Shown: positions 34,732 through 43,324 of the stretch, piece after piece
Layout of the letters: each line of letters starts with the position of its first letter
Position numbering within the stretch: position 1 is the first letter of the stretch
Notes under the pieces: model-generated
Told to the model about the DNA's origin: nothing
The model's input: the letters and a program-made list of their open reading frames with translations, nothing else
The model's database searches: none
IMG/VR virus record: IMGVR_UViG_3300005528_000072
Location: 1-54,545 of that record
Source: a virus
Reading direction: 5' to 3' (one strand)
DNA: 54,545 nucleotides
Made by a program: the position numbers and the translations under genes

Positions 34732-35459
34732 TGGCTTTTTCACCTAATCTGTTTTTATCAAATATTAAAGGCAAAGACGGACTTGCTCGTCCTTGTCGAT
34801 ATGAAGTTATCATACCAATACCCGCATATATTGGGCAGTCAATTGGCAATTCATTTTTGGAAAAAGTATTAAACTTTCCAAACTCAATTTTCACTGATGT
34901 ATCCGACGCTATCAATTCTGCTTTAGGATTTCAGAATGAAGGTACCCGTTCATCTAATCCCTCTGTGTCAAGATATCTGGCACTACAATGTGAATCAGCA
35001 GAACTGCCAGGAAGAACACTCGAAACAGCCGATGCTCGAATCTATGGACCATCATTCAAGGTTCCATATCGTATGCAGTACACAGATACGAACTTAACTT
35101 TTCTGTGTACAAACGAATTCTATGAAAGAAAATTGTTTGAACGTTGGATGGATTCAATTATACCACCAGATACAAACAATCCAAGATTTCCAAAAAGTAA
35201 TGCCACAAGATACTTGACAAATATTCGTATTATTCAATATGACGATTTTGTTCGTCAAATTTATGCCGTAGAATTAATGGATGCTTTTCCAATTGGAATA
35301 GCACCGCAACCTTTGAGTTGGGCTGAAGAAGGTTTTCATCGTTTATCAGTTTCGTTTTCTTATCAAAAATATCGCACGATATTTGAAGGTCAATATGATA
35401 TCGGTCAAACACTCAGCACACTTGGAGGAACAGCGGCGTCCAGAATTTTTTCATTCTAA
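34731..35459 (+). CDS. 54: gp54-like tail-tube initiator
   Basis: 242 aa (T4 gp54 is 320). Tube-fold signature: ESAELPGRTLETADARIYGP, SFKVPYRMQYTDTNLTFLCT, NEFYERKLFERWMDSIIPPD, YAVELMDAFPIGIAPQPLSW and FHRLSVSFSYQKYRTI. These strands are shared by gp19 tube and gp48/gp54 initiators. Length greater than gp19 and position directly before gp26 favour gp54. It is the platform on which the tail tube grows. Four-base overlap with the upstream gene. Confidence 0.65.
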   Translation: MAFSPNLFLSNIKGKDGLARPCRYEVIIPIPAYIGQSIGNSFLEKVLNFPNSIFTDVSDAINSALGFQNEGTRSSNPSVSRYLALQCESAELPGRTLETADARIYGPSFKVPYRMQYTDTNLTFLCTNEFYERKLFERWMDSIIPPDTNNPRFPKSNATRYLTNIRIIQYDDFVRQIYAVELMDAFPIGIAPQPLSWAEEGFHRLSVSFSYQKYRTIFEGQYDIGQTLSTLGGTAASRIFSF

Positions 35460-35472
35460 TTGAGAGGAAATT

Positions 35473-36204
35473 ATGTTACCAAAACTTGACGTACCAATTT
35501 ATACCATTAAATTGATTTCAAATGGACAGAGTGTTCGAATTAGACCATTTCTTGTCAAAGAACAAAAATTGTTTTTGATGGCAGCAGAATCAGAAGATTC
35601 CAAAGATGTGATTGGAACGATTCGTAGAGTTCTAAAGAATTGTGTGCTAGATGACATTGATATTGATTCTTTACCAACGTTTGATCTTGAATATTTGTTC
35701 ATGCACCTCCGTGCTAGATCGGTAGAAGAAGTTGTTGACTTAAAGTATAAGTGTAATAACGTTATTAAAAACGATAAAGGTGAAGATGCTACATGTAGTG
35801 GCTCAGTAGATTTTAAACTGAATCTATTAGAAGTTGAGCCAACAGTTCATGCGAATCACAACAACAAATTTATGTTGAATGACCAAATTGGAATTTGTCT
35901 GAAGTATCCTACTTTTGAGATGATCCAGAAATATGAAAGCATGAATGAAAACGATATTTTGGTAAATGTGTTAATTGATTGTATTGAATATCTGTATGAT
36001 AAAGAACAAGTGTATTATGCCAAAGATTCTTCACACGAAGAGTTGGTTGAATTTGTTGACTCAATGTCACAAAAAGATTTAGAAAAGATTAAATTGTTTT
36101 TTGACACGATGCCAGAACTGAAGAAAGATGTCCACTTCAAATGTGGTAAATGTGGATACGAAGAAGACATTGAGATTAAAGGGCTTCAAAATTTTTTCGC
36201 CTAA
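35473..36204 (+). CDS. 26: gp26-type tape-measure chaperone / hub assembly protein
   Basis: 243 aa (T4 gp26 is 208). MLPKLDVPIYTIKLISNGQS, then RPFLVKEQKLFLMAAESEDS, CVLDDIDIDSLPTFDLEYLF, and a C-terminal zinc-ribbon-like CGKCGYEEDIEIKGLQNFF. A second Cys pair (KCNN...TC) could complete metal binding. gp26 is needed for hub assembly and is the equivalent of lambda G. AGAGGAAAT precedes the ATG. The last codons AAT TTT TTC form the slippery site T-TTT-TTC at 36192-36198. Confidence 0.85.
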   Translation: MLPKLDVPIYTIKLISNGQSVRIRPFLVKEQKLFLMAAESEDSKDVIGTIRRVLKNCVLDDIDIDSLPTFDLEYLFMHLRARSVEEVVDLKYKCNNVIKNDKGEDATCSGSVDFKLNLLEVEPTVHANHNNKFMLNDQIGICLKYPTFEMIQKYESMNENDILVNVLIDCIEYLYDKEQVYYAKDSSHEELVEFVDSMSQKDLEKIKLFFDTMPELKKDVHFKCGKCGYEEDIEIKGLQNFFA

Positions 36205-36392
36205 TCTTTCGTTATGACACACTGAGTAATTATTATCAGACAAACTTTGCATTGATCCAGCATCACAAGTATAGTTTGACTGAACTTGAAGAAATGTTAC
36301 CTTGGGAAAGAACCATTTATTTGGGTCTTTTGATGCAGTATTTGGAAGAAGAAAAAGAACGTATTAACGCACAAAAACAGGCAAGACGATAA
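36192..36392 (+). CDS. 51: gp51-like extension of gp26 by -1 frameshift
   Basis: In the -1 frame an open stretch runs from the slippery site TTTTTTC (36192-36198) to TAA at 36390-36392, directly before the next ATG at 36393. It encodes 64 residues: RLIFRYDTLSNYYQTNFALI, QHHKYSLTELEEMLPWERTI, YLGLLMQYLEEEKER. The Y-x-L-EEM-PWER-IYL-LL pattern is the hallmark of the T part of lambda-type GT and the gp51-like proteins of T4 relatives. There is no start codon at its N-terminus (only a Met 33 residues in), so it can only be made as a 306-aa gp26-gp51 fusion. AAAGGG lies 8 nt upstream of the slip site and may help slippage. Confidence 0.75.
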   Translation, partial: FFRLIFRYDTLSNYYQTNFALIQHHKYSLTELEEMLPWERTIYLGLLMQYLEEEKERINAQKQARR

Positions 36393-38081
36393 ATGGCAAA
36401 AAAGAAAGAAGAAACAAAAAAAGGTCTTTTATCTTCTATTTTTGGTAAAAAAGAAAAGAAGAAAGAAAAGAAAAAAGAAACATCACCTACCAAAGAAGGT
36501 GTTGAACAAAAAGCAGAAGAGCCAACAGTTGGTTCCAATGTGCTTCCTTTTCTTGATTTAATTGCTAAACAATCTCTTGCTTTTCCTGGCATAGCAAGAG
36601 ATGTCAATGTGCTTCGCCAGAATATGGCCAAACTTGTAAAGATCAAAGGTGAAACTGCTGCGACTAAAGCAGATAAGTTTTTTAAAACTGAAGATCAACG
36701 TGAAGCAGAACTAGAAGCAACCAGAGCAAAAAGCAAAGCAGCAACACCAGCAGCGGAAAGAGGTGGTAGAGAAGCAGCACCAAAAGAAGAAGGTGGTATT
36801 GGTAGTTTGTTGAGTATGCTCAATCCAGTAAAGTTAATTGGTGGATTGATTACTGGCATTGTTGGTGGATTTGCTTCATTGTTTAGTGGCGGTTCAATAC
36901 TTGCGATACTAAGCAAGATATTCATACCTGCAATGTTGATTGGTGGTCTAATTAACGGTATTCTTGATGGCATCAAAGTTTGGAAAGAAAGTGGCAGCAT
37001 TGTAGATACACTTGTTGCTGCGCTTGGTGGATTCCTGAAGTTTATTACATTTGGATTGTTCGGTGAAAAAGAACTTCGTCAAGGTATGGACTCAGCATTG
37101 AAAATGATGATGCCGCTGTTGCTTGGTGTCACCGAACTTTTTGATAAAGTTGTCACATTCATTAAAAATAATGTTGGGATACCAGCAATACCGTTTAGCA
37201 AATTGACAGCATATGATTTTTCCATTCTCGGTGTTGGCTCATTCAAGGGTAGTGTATTACAAGACACTAAACCCTATTATCCATTCAAAAAAGATACGAG
37301 TAGTGCTGCACCCGAAACATACACATCATCTGCTACAACATCACTGAAAGAAATGAGTGGTAAACTTGATTCTGGTGAAGGTGTATTCTATGACAAAGCA
37401 GCAAAAGATAGATTAGAAGACAAGCCAAAAGAAAAAGAAAAACAAGAAAAGCAAAAAGCGTCACAACAAGCACTTGCTGAAACAGTAGGCAAATCACCTA
37501 CACCTGATCCATACAGTCCACTCAATGCTGAAAAGAGTCAAGATGCCGCAAAGGGTTTTCTAAGTTCTAAAGTTGGTATCAATGTTGACCCATCTTCATC
37601 AACTGGCTACACAGATCAAGCATCAGGTAAATCAGTAACAGAAGAAGAAGTTCGTCGTAAAGTTATTGCTGTTGGTGGTGAGCCAACCAAGATTTTACAA
37701 ATGGCAAAAGGCGCAAGCACATCACCTGTGCCTGCCGGAGCCGATGGTGCTGCTGGTGTAGCTGGTGCTGCTGGTGTAGCTGGTGCTGCTGGTGTAGCTG
37801 GTGCCACAGGCGCAACAGGTTCAATTGGAGCAGCAGGCGCAGATGGTGCCGCACCTTCACCCCCTATACCTACACCAGCAATGTCAGCACCCTCTGGTTC
37901 AGCGTTATCAACTAATTCATCAATGGTTGCAGAAGGTCAAAGAATGGATGCTGCGGCTGATGCCGGAACAGTAGTCAATGCGCCAATGACAAACAATACT
38001 TCTGGCAAACAAGCACCATCTTCAGAAAGTGTTGCTGATCCATATAATTCAAGTTTTATGAAAAACTATTTAACAACATAA
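36393..38081 (+). CDS. tape-measure-like protein 1 with collagen-like segment
   Basis: 562 aa, first of three paralogues directly after the tape-measure chaperone gene. Highly charged start (KKKEETKKGLLSSIF), then FPGIARDVNVLRQNMAKLVK at about 65-85, a hydrophobic helical region at about 145-245 (IGGLITGIVGGFASLFSGGS), and FITFGLFGEKELRQGMD. Residues about 448-486 are G-x-x triplets (GAAGVAGAAGVAG), and the end has the shared TNNT motif. Tape-measure-type helices with membrane-active segments fit the context and 562 aa is close to T4 gp29 (590). Which of the three sets tail length is not decidable from sequence. Confidence 0.65.
   Translation: MAKKKEETKKGLLSSIFGKKEKKKEKKKETSPTKEGVEQKAEEPTVGSNVLPFLDLIAKQSLAFPGIARDVNVLRQNMAKLVKIKGETAATKADKFFKTEDQREAELEATRAKSKAATPAAERGGREAAPKEEGGIGSLLSMLNPVKLIGGLITGIVGGFASLFSGGSILAILSKIFIPAMLIGGLINGILDGIKVWKESGSIVDTLVAALGGFLKFITFGLFGEKELRQGMDSALKMMMPLLLGVTELFDKVVTFIKNNVGIPAIPFSKLTAYDFSILGVGSFKGSVLQDTKPYYPFKKDTSSAAPETYTSSATTSLKEMSGKLDSGEGVFYDKAAKDRLEDKPKEKEKQEKQKASQQALAETVGKSPTPDPYSPLNAEKSQDAAKGFLSSKVGINVDPSSSTGYTDQASGKSVTEEEVRRKVIAVGGEPTKILQMAKGASTSPVPAGADGAAGVAGAAGVAGAAGVAGATGATGSIGAAGADGAAPSPPIPTPAMSAPSGSALSTNSSMVAEGQRMDAAADAGTVVNAPMTNNTSGKQAPSSESVADPYNSSFMKNYLTT
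37746..37799 (+). repeat. three perfect 18-bp tandem repeats (collagen-like)
   Basis: The unit ggtgctgctggtgtagct occurs three times head to tail and encodes GAAGVA each time. Copies are identical at DNA level, unlike the diverged repeats of the fibre, so the array is recent or prone to slippage. Copy number changes would add or remove six residues in frame. Confidence 0.9.
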
Positions 38082-38082
38082 T

Positions 38083-40152
38083 ATGTTATCCGAAAAACTT
38101 GGGTTAGCAATAAGCAAGAAAGTTTTAAATAAAACTTCTACCAAAAGAACTTCACCCACAGTCAAAAAACTTTCAAAAGCATCTTTGAATTTTATGGCAG
38201 TTTCACGAATTGCCAGAGACTTGAACATCATTCGTCAAAACATTATTAAACTTGTAGAGATTTATGGTGGTAAAGCATCAGAAAATCCAGACATGCACTT
38301 TCTGAAAGATGATGAACGTGAAAGAAAATTCAAAGTCCTTCAAGACGAATTTGTAAAAAAGAACACACCGTCAGAAGATGATGAGGATTCATCAAAAGGT
38401 AAGTTATTCAAGAAATTTAAAAAGTTTGCCAAAGACCAAGTAAAAAAACTAAAAGAAAAACTTTTAAAATTATTTGAGAAAATAAAGAAACTTGCCAAGC
38501 AGCTTGTAGGTAAAGTTAAAGACTTTGCTAAGAACACTTTGAAGTATTTCGAAGAAGCCTTTGAGAAGTATCTACGACCAATGGTAGACAAACTCAAAGG
38601 TAAACTCGAAAAGAAAATGGCTAAGATGGCTGAGAAGTCGGCTGTCAAAGTAGCATTTAGAGGCATTGCGGCAGCAGCAGGACCAATAGGTTGGATCGCA
38701 TTAATCATTTTGACTTTATGGGATGGTTTGACTGACGCATGGGATACGTGGCAGTCTACTGGCAGTCTGTATGAAACAATCAAAGCAGGTATCGCTGGAG
38801 TTGTTGACTCACTTACATTTGGTTTGTTTGACAAAGACACAGCCAAAAAAGTAATCGATGGTACTGTAGACTTTGTAAAAAACTTCCCTGAAAAATTATC
38901 GAACTTTATCAATGATACTTCGGATTACATCTTCACGTTTGTAAATAATGCCGTTGACAAAATGATGGAGATGAATCCACTCAAAGAAAAGCCTCTGAGT
39001 GAAAAAGAACTTGGTGCAATTATAGATCAACAAAAAGCAGCAGAAGAAGCAGCAAGAGTAGAAGCAGAAAGACAAAAACAAGTAGCAGAGAATCTAGCCA
39101 AAGCCCGTGAAATCATTTTAATGAAAACGGAAGAACGTGACCGATTAATTGATGAGGTTGCCGTTTTAGAAGAACAATCGATGGGTAAACCATCAGAGAC
39201 AACTAAAAAACTCCAAGAAAAAAGAGAAGAACTGCGTACATCAGAAAAAGGATTGGCTGATGCGATTCAACGTGAGCAACAAGCCAAAAAAGAAGCACAT
39301 GCTCCAAAGCCCTCTGCGCCAGGTAAAGTACCATCAGCGGCACCAACGAAGGTCTCAGGTCGTGACGAACTTGTAAGAGTCATTGTTAAAGAGTTACAAA
39401 ACATCGGTATCACAAACAAGTTTGCTATTATTGCTACGCTTGCGAACGTAGAAAAGGAAACTGGCTTCAAAAGATTTGAGGAAAATTTAAATTACAGCAA
39501 CACACCAAATGAAAAAATTAGAGCAACTTTTACCACACGTGTTCAAAACTTTTCCGATGCTGAGTTACATGTAATTAAAAAAGATCCGTACAAATTTGCC
39601 GAAGTAGTTTATGGTAAAAACACCGTCATTGGTAAAGGTATGGGAAACACCGCTGAGGGTGATGGGTTCAAATATATTGGTCGTGGTTTCATTCAACTAA
39701 CCGGTAAAAATAACTATACTTATTATGGTAAACTGATTGGTGAAGATTTAGTTAATAATCCAACAAGACTGCTTGACCCTACGGTAGCAACAAAAGTCAC
39801 AGCAGCCTTCATAATGAAATCTTTAGGTAAAGACAAATTAAATTCTTTCAAATCACAATCTGAAGCTAATCGTGCTGTCACACAAGCAATTGGTGGAAAA
39901 AAATTAAACTTAGATGTTGGTAAAGGTGCTGAACTTTTAGCAAAAGTTGAAAAAGCATCAGCAAGTTTTGGTGGTGTTGAATTGTCATCAACAAGCAAAG
40001 AAGTGTCGCAAGGTCAAAGAGAACAACTCAAACCAAAAGATGTTGATGTAATCAATGTTCCGCAAACAAACAATACAAAAGGTCATGATACACGCACGAT
40101 AGCACCAAGAAAAAGCGACTCTAACGAAATAGCAACAGCAAGAGTGACATGA
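38083..40152 (+). CDS. tape-measure-like protein 2 with GH19 lysozyme/chitinase domain
   Basis: 689 aa. N-terminal part is paralogous to its neighbours (FMAVSRIARDLNIIRQNIIK, later SLTFGLFDKDTAKKVIDGTV), with a long Lys-rich helix (about 105-190) and a hydrophobic helix (IGWIALIILTLW). About 310-400 is a coiled coil. Residues about 426-640 are a GH19 domain: ANVEKETGFKRFEENLNYSN (first catalytic Glu in VEKETGF), GNTAEGDGFKYIGRGFIQLT, GKNNYTYYG. GH19 enzymes cut chitin or, in phages, peptidoglycan glycan strands. The end has VPQTNNTKG as in the paralogues. It starts 1 nt after the first paralogue's stop and overlaps the third by 4 nt. Confidence 0.8.
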   Translation: MLSEKLGLAISKKVLNKTSTKRTSPTVKKLSKASLNFMAVSRIARDLNIIRQNIIKLVEIYGGKASENPDMHFLKDDERERKFKVLQDEFVKKNTPSEDDEDSSKGKLFKKFKKFAKDQVKKLKEKLLKLFEKIKKLAKQLVGKVKDFAKNTLKYFEEAFEKYLRPMVDKLKGKLEKKMAKMAEKSAVKVAFRGIAAAAGPIGWIALIILTLWDGLTDAWDTWQSTGSLYETIKAGIAGVVDSLTFGLFDKDTAKKVIDGTVDFVKNFPEKLSNFINDTSDYIFTFVNNAVDKMMEMNPLKEKPLSEKELGAIIDQQKAAEEAARVEAERQKQVAENLAKAREIILMKTEERDRLIDEVAVLEEQSMGKPSETTKKLQEKREELRTSEKGLADAIQREQQAKKEAHAPKPSAPGKVPSAAPTKVSGRDELVRVIVKELQNIGITNKFAIIATLANVEKETGFKRFEENLNYSNTPNEKIRATFTTRVQNFSDAELHVIKKDPYKFAEVVYGKNTVIGKGMGNTAEGDGFKYIGRGFIQLTGKNNYTYYGKLIGEDLVNNPTRLLDPTVATKVTAAFIMKSLGKDKLNSFKSQSEANRAVTQAIGGKKLNLDVGKGAELLAKVEKASASFGGVELSSTSKEVSQGQREQLKPKDVDVINVPQTNNTKGHDTRTIAPRKSDSNEIATARVT

Positions 40153-41867
40153 TAAGAGAAATACTAGGTAAATCTATTTCAAATAAACTGTTTGGTTTAT
40201 CAAAACAAGATAAAGAAAAGGAAGAGCAAAGAAAAAATACTTTGCTTGGTGTTGCTTCACTCAAAATTATTGCCAAAAATATGTTGCTTCTTCCTAGAAT
40301 AGGAAGAGACTTTAAGTTAGTAACAAAAGGCTTTAGTAAGTTTCTTGTAAATGAGACTGGTGAAAAACCGGCAAAAGAAAGTTTGTTGAGTAGACTTGCG
40401 CCATTAAAAGATCGTTTCACACAGGTAAAATTAAAAGAACCAAAAGAAAAAAGAGAAAAGAAAGAAAAGAAACGAAGATCGTTACTTGAAATAATCTTCA
40501 AGCCACTAATCACTGCGGCAACTCTTTTATTTACCGTTTTTATCTTCAATAAAGATTTGGTACTTGATGTTTTAGAAATGTATGGTGGCGTTGAAGGTAT
40601 TATCGGTTCAGCATTAGAATCTCTCTATTCTTCTATTACCGGATTTTTTACATCATTTAATTTTGGTGAAATCATAACAGATGAGATGTCTACATTCATT
40701 GAGTTTATTTCTTTTGGACTCATTACGAAAGATGATGCCACTAAAGTCTTAGAAAGTATTGGTAGTTTTATAAAGCCAGTAACAGATCGTGTAGGCTATT
40801 TTATTGGTGGCATCGCAGATTGGGTAAAAGAAAAACTCATGTCTTTTGGTCGTTCACTTGACAAAGGACTTGGTGTAGAAACACAGGGTGTTAAAGAAGA
40901 AAGAAGAAAAGCACTTGAAGAAGACCCGTATGCCAATGCTGTAGAAACGATCAAAGCACTTGATGAAGATATTTCTTTACTCAAGAGTAGAATTATTTCA
41001 CTCAAAGAATATCTTGAAAATAAAAAACAATATGAACAAGAAAAAGCAGAAGGTCGTGCGGCAAGAGAAGCACCTACTCCACCTCCAGCAATAACACCAA
41101 CAAAACGAGTATCTGATAAATCAGTATTTGCGCCAAAAGAAGCAGCACCTTCTGGCGGACCACTAGCAACACCAATTAAAGGTAGTCCTAGTGAAGTGCC
41201 TTCAGGACAACCATTAACTAAACCAACTGGTAGCTTAGACAGCATTACAAAGAAAGCAGATCCTGGTGTAGATACCTCAAAATTCAATTCTGAGTTTCAA
41301 CGCCGTATTGAATTAATGGCATCAGCATTCAAACAAGAAACTGGCAAAATGCTGACGATTACTTCTGGCTATCGTTCAAATGAAAAACAAAAACAACTGT
41401 ATGATGCCGACTTAGCAAAGAACAATGGTAAGCCTAGCGGTAAAGTGGCACAACCAATGGCTCCTCTAGGACAAGGTGCTGGTAGTGTTCACATGAAAGG
41501 CTTGGGTATTGATATTAATAGTATAGGGTCAGCTGGTCTGAACGAACTTGCCGGACCAAGAGACAAGTCAAAAGGTTGGTTAGAGAAGTTTGGTTTGATT
41601 CGCAATGTCAAAGGTGAAGATTGGCACGTTACTATTGCTGGTGCGCCAGCAACACCAGATGATGCGGAAGTTCCTGATAAACTAGGCAATGCGGTTGATG
41701 TTTCGACAGGCAAAGTCGTTGAGGGTGCTAACATAGGAAAATCGTCAAATGAAATTGCGATGGAACAGCGTCAACAATCAAAGCCACAAAATCCAAAAGT
41801 TATAAACGCTGGTATAACAAACAACACCACAATTATTTCTGAAGAAAAGATTCTTCATCCAGCATAA
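40149..41867 (+). CDS. tape-measure-like protein 3 with M15 peptidase domain
   Basis: 572 aa, third paralogue (LLPRIGRDFKLVTKGFSKFL; FISFGLITKDDATKVLESIG), with a hydrophobic segment at about 115-140 (ATLLFTVFIFNKDLVL) and a coiled coil near 270-310. Residues about 383-500 are an M15 D-Ala-D-Ala carboxypeptidase-like domain: TSGYRSNEKQKQLY, SVHMKGLGIDINS (zinc ligands H and D), and EDWHV (catalytic E/D and third ligand H). It would cut peptide cross-links of peptidoglycan. The end carries ITNNTTII. Last gene before the convergent terminator. Confidence 0.8.
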   Translation: MIREILGKSISNKLFGLSKQDKEKEEQRKNTLLGVASLKIIAKNMLLLPRIGRDFKLVTKGFSKFLVNETGEKPAKESLLSRLAPLKDRFTQVKLKEPKEKREKKEKKRRSLLEIIFKPLITAATLLFTVFIFNKDLVLDVLEMYGGVEGIIGSALESLYSSITGFFTSFNFGEIITDEMSTFIEFISFGLITKDDATKVLESIGSFIKPVTDRVGYFIGGIADWVKEKLMSFGRSLDKGLGVETQGVKEERRKALEEDPYANAVETIKALDEDISLLKSRIISLKEYLENKKQYEQEKAEGRAAREAPTPPPAITPTKRVSDKSVFAPKEAAPSGGPLATPIKGSPSEVPSGQPLTKPTGSLDSITKKADPGVDTSKFNSEFQRRIELMASAFKQETGKMLTITSGYRSNEKQKQLYDADLAKNNGKPSGKVAQPMAPLGQGAGSVHMKGLGIDINSIGSAGLNELAGPRDKSKGWLEKFGLIRNVKGEDWHVTIAGAPATPDDAEVPDKLGNAVDVSTGKVVEGANIGKSSNEIAMEQRQQSKPQNPKVINAGITNNTTIISEEKILHPA

Positions 41868-41892
41868 AAAAAACGGCACCCGAAGGTGCCGT
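41866..41892 (-). terminator. rho-independent terminator of gp32
   Basis: ACGGCACC and GGTGCCGT (41873-41880 and 41885-41892) pair around a four-base loop that reads TTCG on the minus strand, giving the very stable C(UUCG)G tetraloop. A run of T follows on the minus strand (complement of the A run at 41866-41872). It lies 9 nt after the gp32 stop, between convergent genes, and partly overlaps the stop of the plus-strand gene. Confidence 0.95.
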
Positions 41893-41900
41893 CAAATGAT

Positions 41901-42758
41901 TTAATCTTCTGCTAGAGACTTGAAATAATCAAGTTCTTCATCTTCAATATCTGGTGAAGAACGTGGTGTGAAGTCTTCTGCTTTTGTCTTAGACACAGGA
42001 GCAGCACCATCAAGACCAAGAACCTTATCAAGTTTTGCCTTCAACACATCATATGACTTAAAGTGTTTAGGATCAAGAAACTCTTTGAGTGAGTTTTCTT
42101 TTTTCCATAGTTCTTCAAGTTTCGCATCATCACCATCAAACAATGCTGAAGGAGAATCAAACTCAGACTTATCATAGTTGCGATAACCTTCAACTTGACG
42201 AATCTTGATTTTGAAATTCGCACCGTCCCAGAAATCAAATGGATTGATTGCTTTCTCATCTTCAAACTGAGGATTCATTGCTTCAGTCAGTTTGTCGAAG
42301 ATTTTCTTACCAAACTTATACAGTTTGATTTTACCTTCATTTTCTGGATTTTTAGGATCAGAAACGATAAGCACATTTGAAATGTATGTAAGACGGCGTT
42401 TCTGCTTACGTGCGATTTCTTTGTTTGCTTCAATACCAGAATTCCACAGAACAGAGTTATATTCTGATACAGGATCTTTCTGATTCAAAGTAGTCAAAGA
42501 GTTTTCAATGTACCAGCCACCTGGACCTTGAAAACCGTGATTGAAAACACGAACCCAAGGAAGAGCATCATCACCATCTGCTGCTGGTGCTGGCAAGAAA
42601 CGAATAATTGCCATACCATTACCGGCTTTGTCCACTTCTGGTTGCCAAAAACGGTCATCGTCTTTAGAACCTTCTGCTGGTGTATTGATTGATTCAATCG
42701 CTTTGGTGAGTTTGTCGAACGAATTGCGATTGCGTTTGAGACTAGAAAAGTCTGACAT
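41901..42758 (-). CDS. 32: single-stranded DNA-binding protein gp32, zinc-less type
   Basis: 285 aa (T4 gp32 is 301). The basic N-terminal LAST-like segment (SSLKRNRNSFDKLTKAIES) is followed by the OB core (FWQPEVDKAGNGMAIIRFLP, NHGFQGPGGWYIENSLTTLN), the conserved NILV-type strand YISNVLIVSDPKNPENEGKI with KLYKFGKKIFDKL, and an acidic C-terminus (PDIEDEELDYFKSLAED) for contacts with replication proteins. The His-Cys-Cys-Cys zinc ligands of T4 gp32 are missing: the position reads QKDPVSEYNSVLWNSG, as in cyanophage gp32. It covers single-stranded DNA in replication and recombination and is followed by gp59 and gp33 nearby as in T4. Confidence 0.95.
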   Translation of the reverse strand: MSDFSSLKRNRNSFDKLTKAIESINTPAEGSKDDDRFWQPEVDKAGNGMAIIRFLPAPAADGDDALPWVRVFNHGFQGPGGWYIENSLTTLNQKDPVSEYNSVLWNSGIEANKEIARKQKRRLTYISNVLIVSDPKNPENEGKIKLYKFGKKIFDKLTEAMNPQFEDEKAINPFDFWDGANFKIKIRQVEGYRNYDKSEFDSPSALFDGDDAKLEELWKKENSLKEFLDPKHFKSYDVLKAKLDKVLGLDGAAPVSKTKAEDFTPRSSPDIEDEELDYFKSLAED

Positions 42759-42781
42759 AGTTTACCTCGTATAGTTAGTTG

Positions 42782-43324
42782 TTAAAAAGTATGTACATCT
42801 TGTCCACTTGATTCATTATATACTTGTATATATGTTTCGTCAAGAACTGATTGTACTGTTTTTATCGTTTTAGCCGTGTCTTTGTGAAGTATGCCAATGC
42901 CGCCTGCTGTGTTAAAATCATCGATTACATCTGTTGTATCATCAATGAGAATAATATCCGATTTAGCATAGTCTGCTTTCAAATGACGACCAGGTACGAT
43001 ATTGGCCTTAAAGTCAATGCCGTGACTTTTCAACCAAACCTTTTTCTGCCGCTTCACCTCTTCATGGTGCATACGACCGCCAGAAGAAGAAAGTATCTCT
43101 ACAGGTACATCCAGTGAGATAATGTACTTCAATAATTCTTTACCACCAGGATACCAATCAAGTGTTTCAAAGTTCTTACCGTCTACAAAATGATTCCAAT
43201 TATCATCATGTTTTTCACCACGCTCACGACTGCTCGACGCTCTTTGATTAAAGAGTTCTTTATACCTTTGATTGAAATCCGATAGAACCCCGTCCATATC
43301 AAGATAAATTTTTTGTATTCGCAT
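42782..43324 (-). CDS. HAD-family 5'(3')-deoxyribonucleotidase-like protein
   Basis: 180 aa. HAD motif I at the start (IYLDMDGVLSDFNQRY, nucleophile and acid Asp), motif II ILSSSGG, and motif IV IILIDDTTDVIDDF near residue 125. The small cap and length match phage 5'(3')-deoxyribonucleotidases of the NT5C type, which remove phosphate from dNMPs and so adjust nucleotide pools. It is inserted between gp32 and gp59, where T4 has none. Its start overlaps the gp59 stop region by 26 nt. Substrate is inferred. Confidence 0.75.
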   Translation of the reverse strand: MRIQKIYLDMDGVLSDFNQRYKELFNQRASSSRERGEKHDDNWNHFVDGKNFETLDWYPGGKELLKYIISLDVPVEILSSSGGRMHHEEVKRQKKVWLKSHGIDFKANIVPGRHLKADYAKSDIILIDDTTDVIDDFNTAGGIGILHKDTAKTIKTVQSVLDETYIQVYNESSGQDVHTF

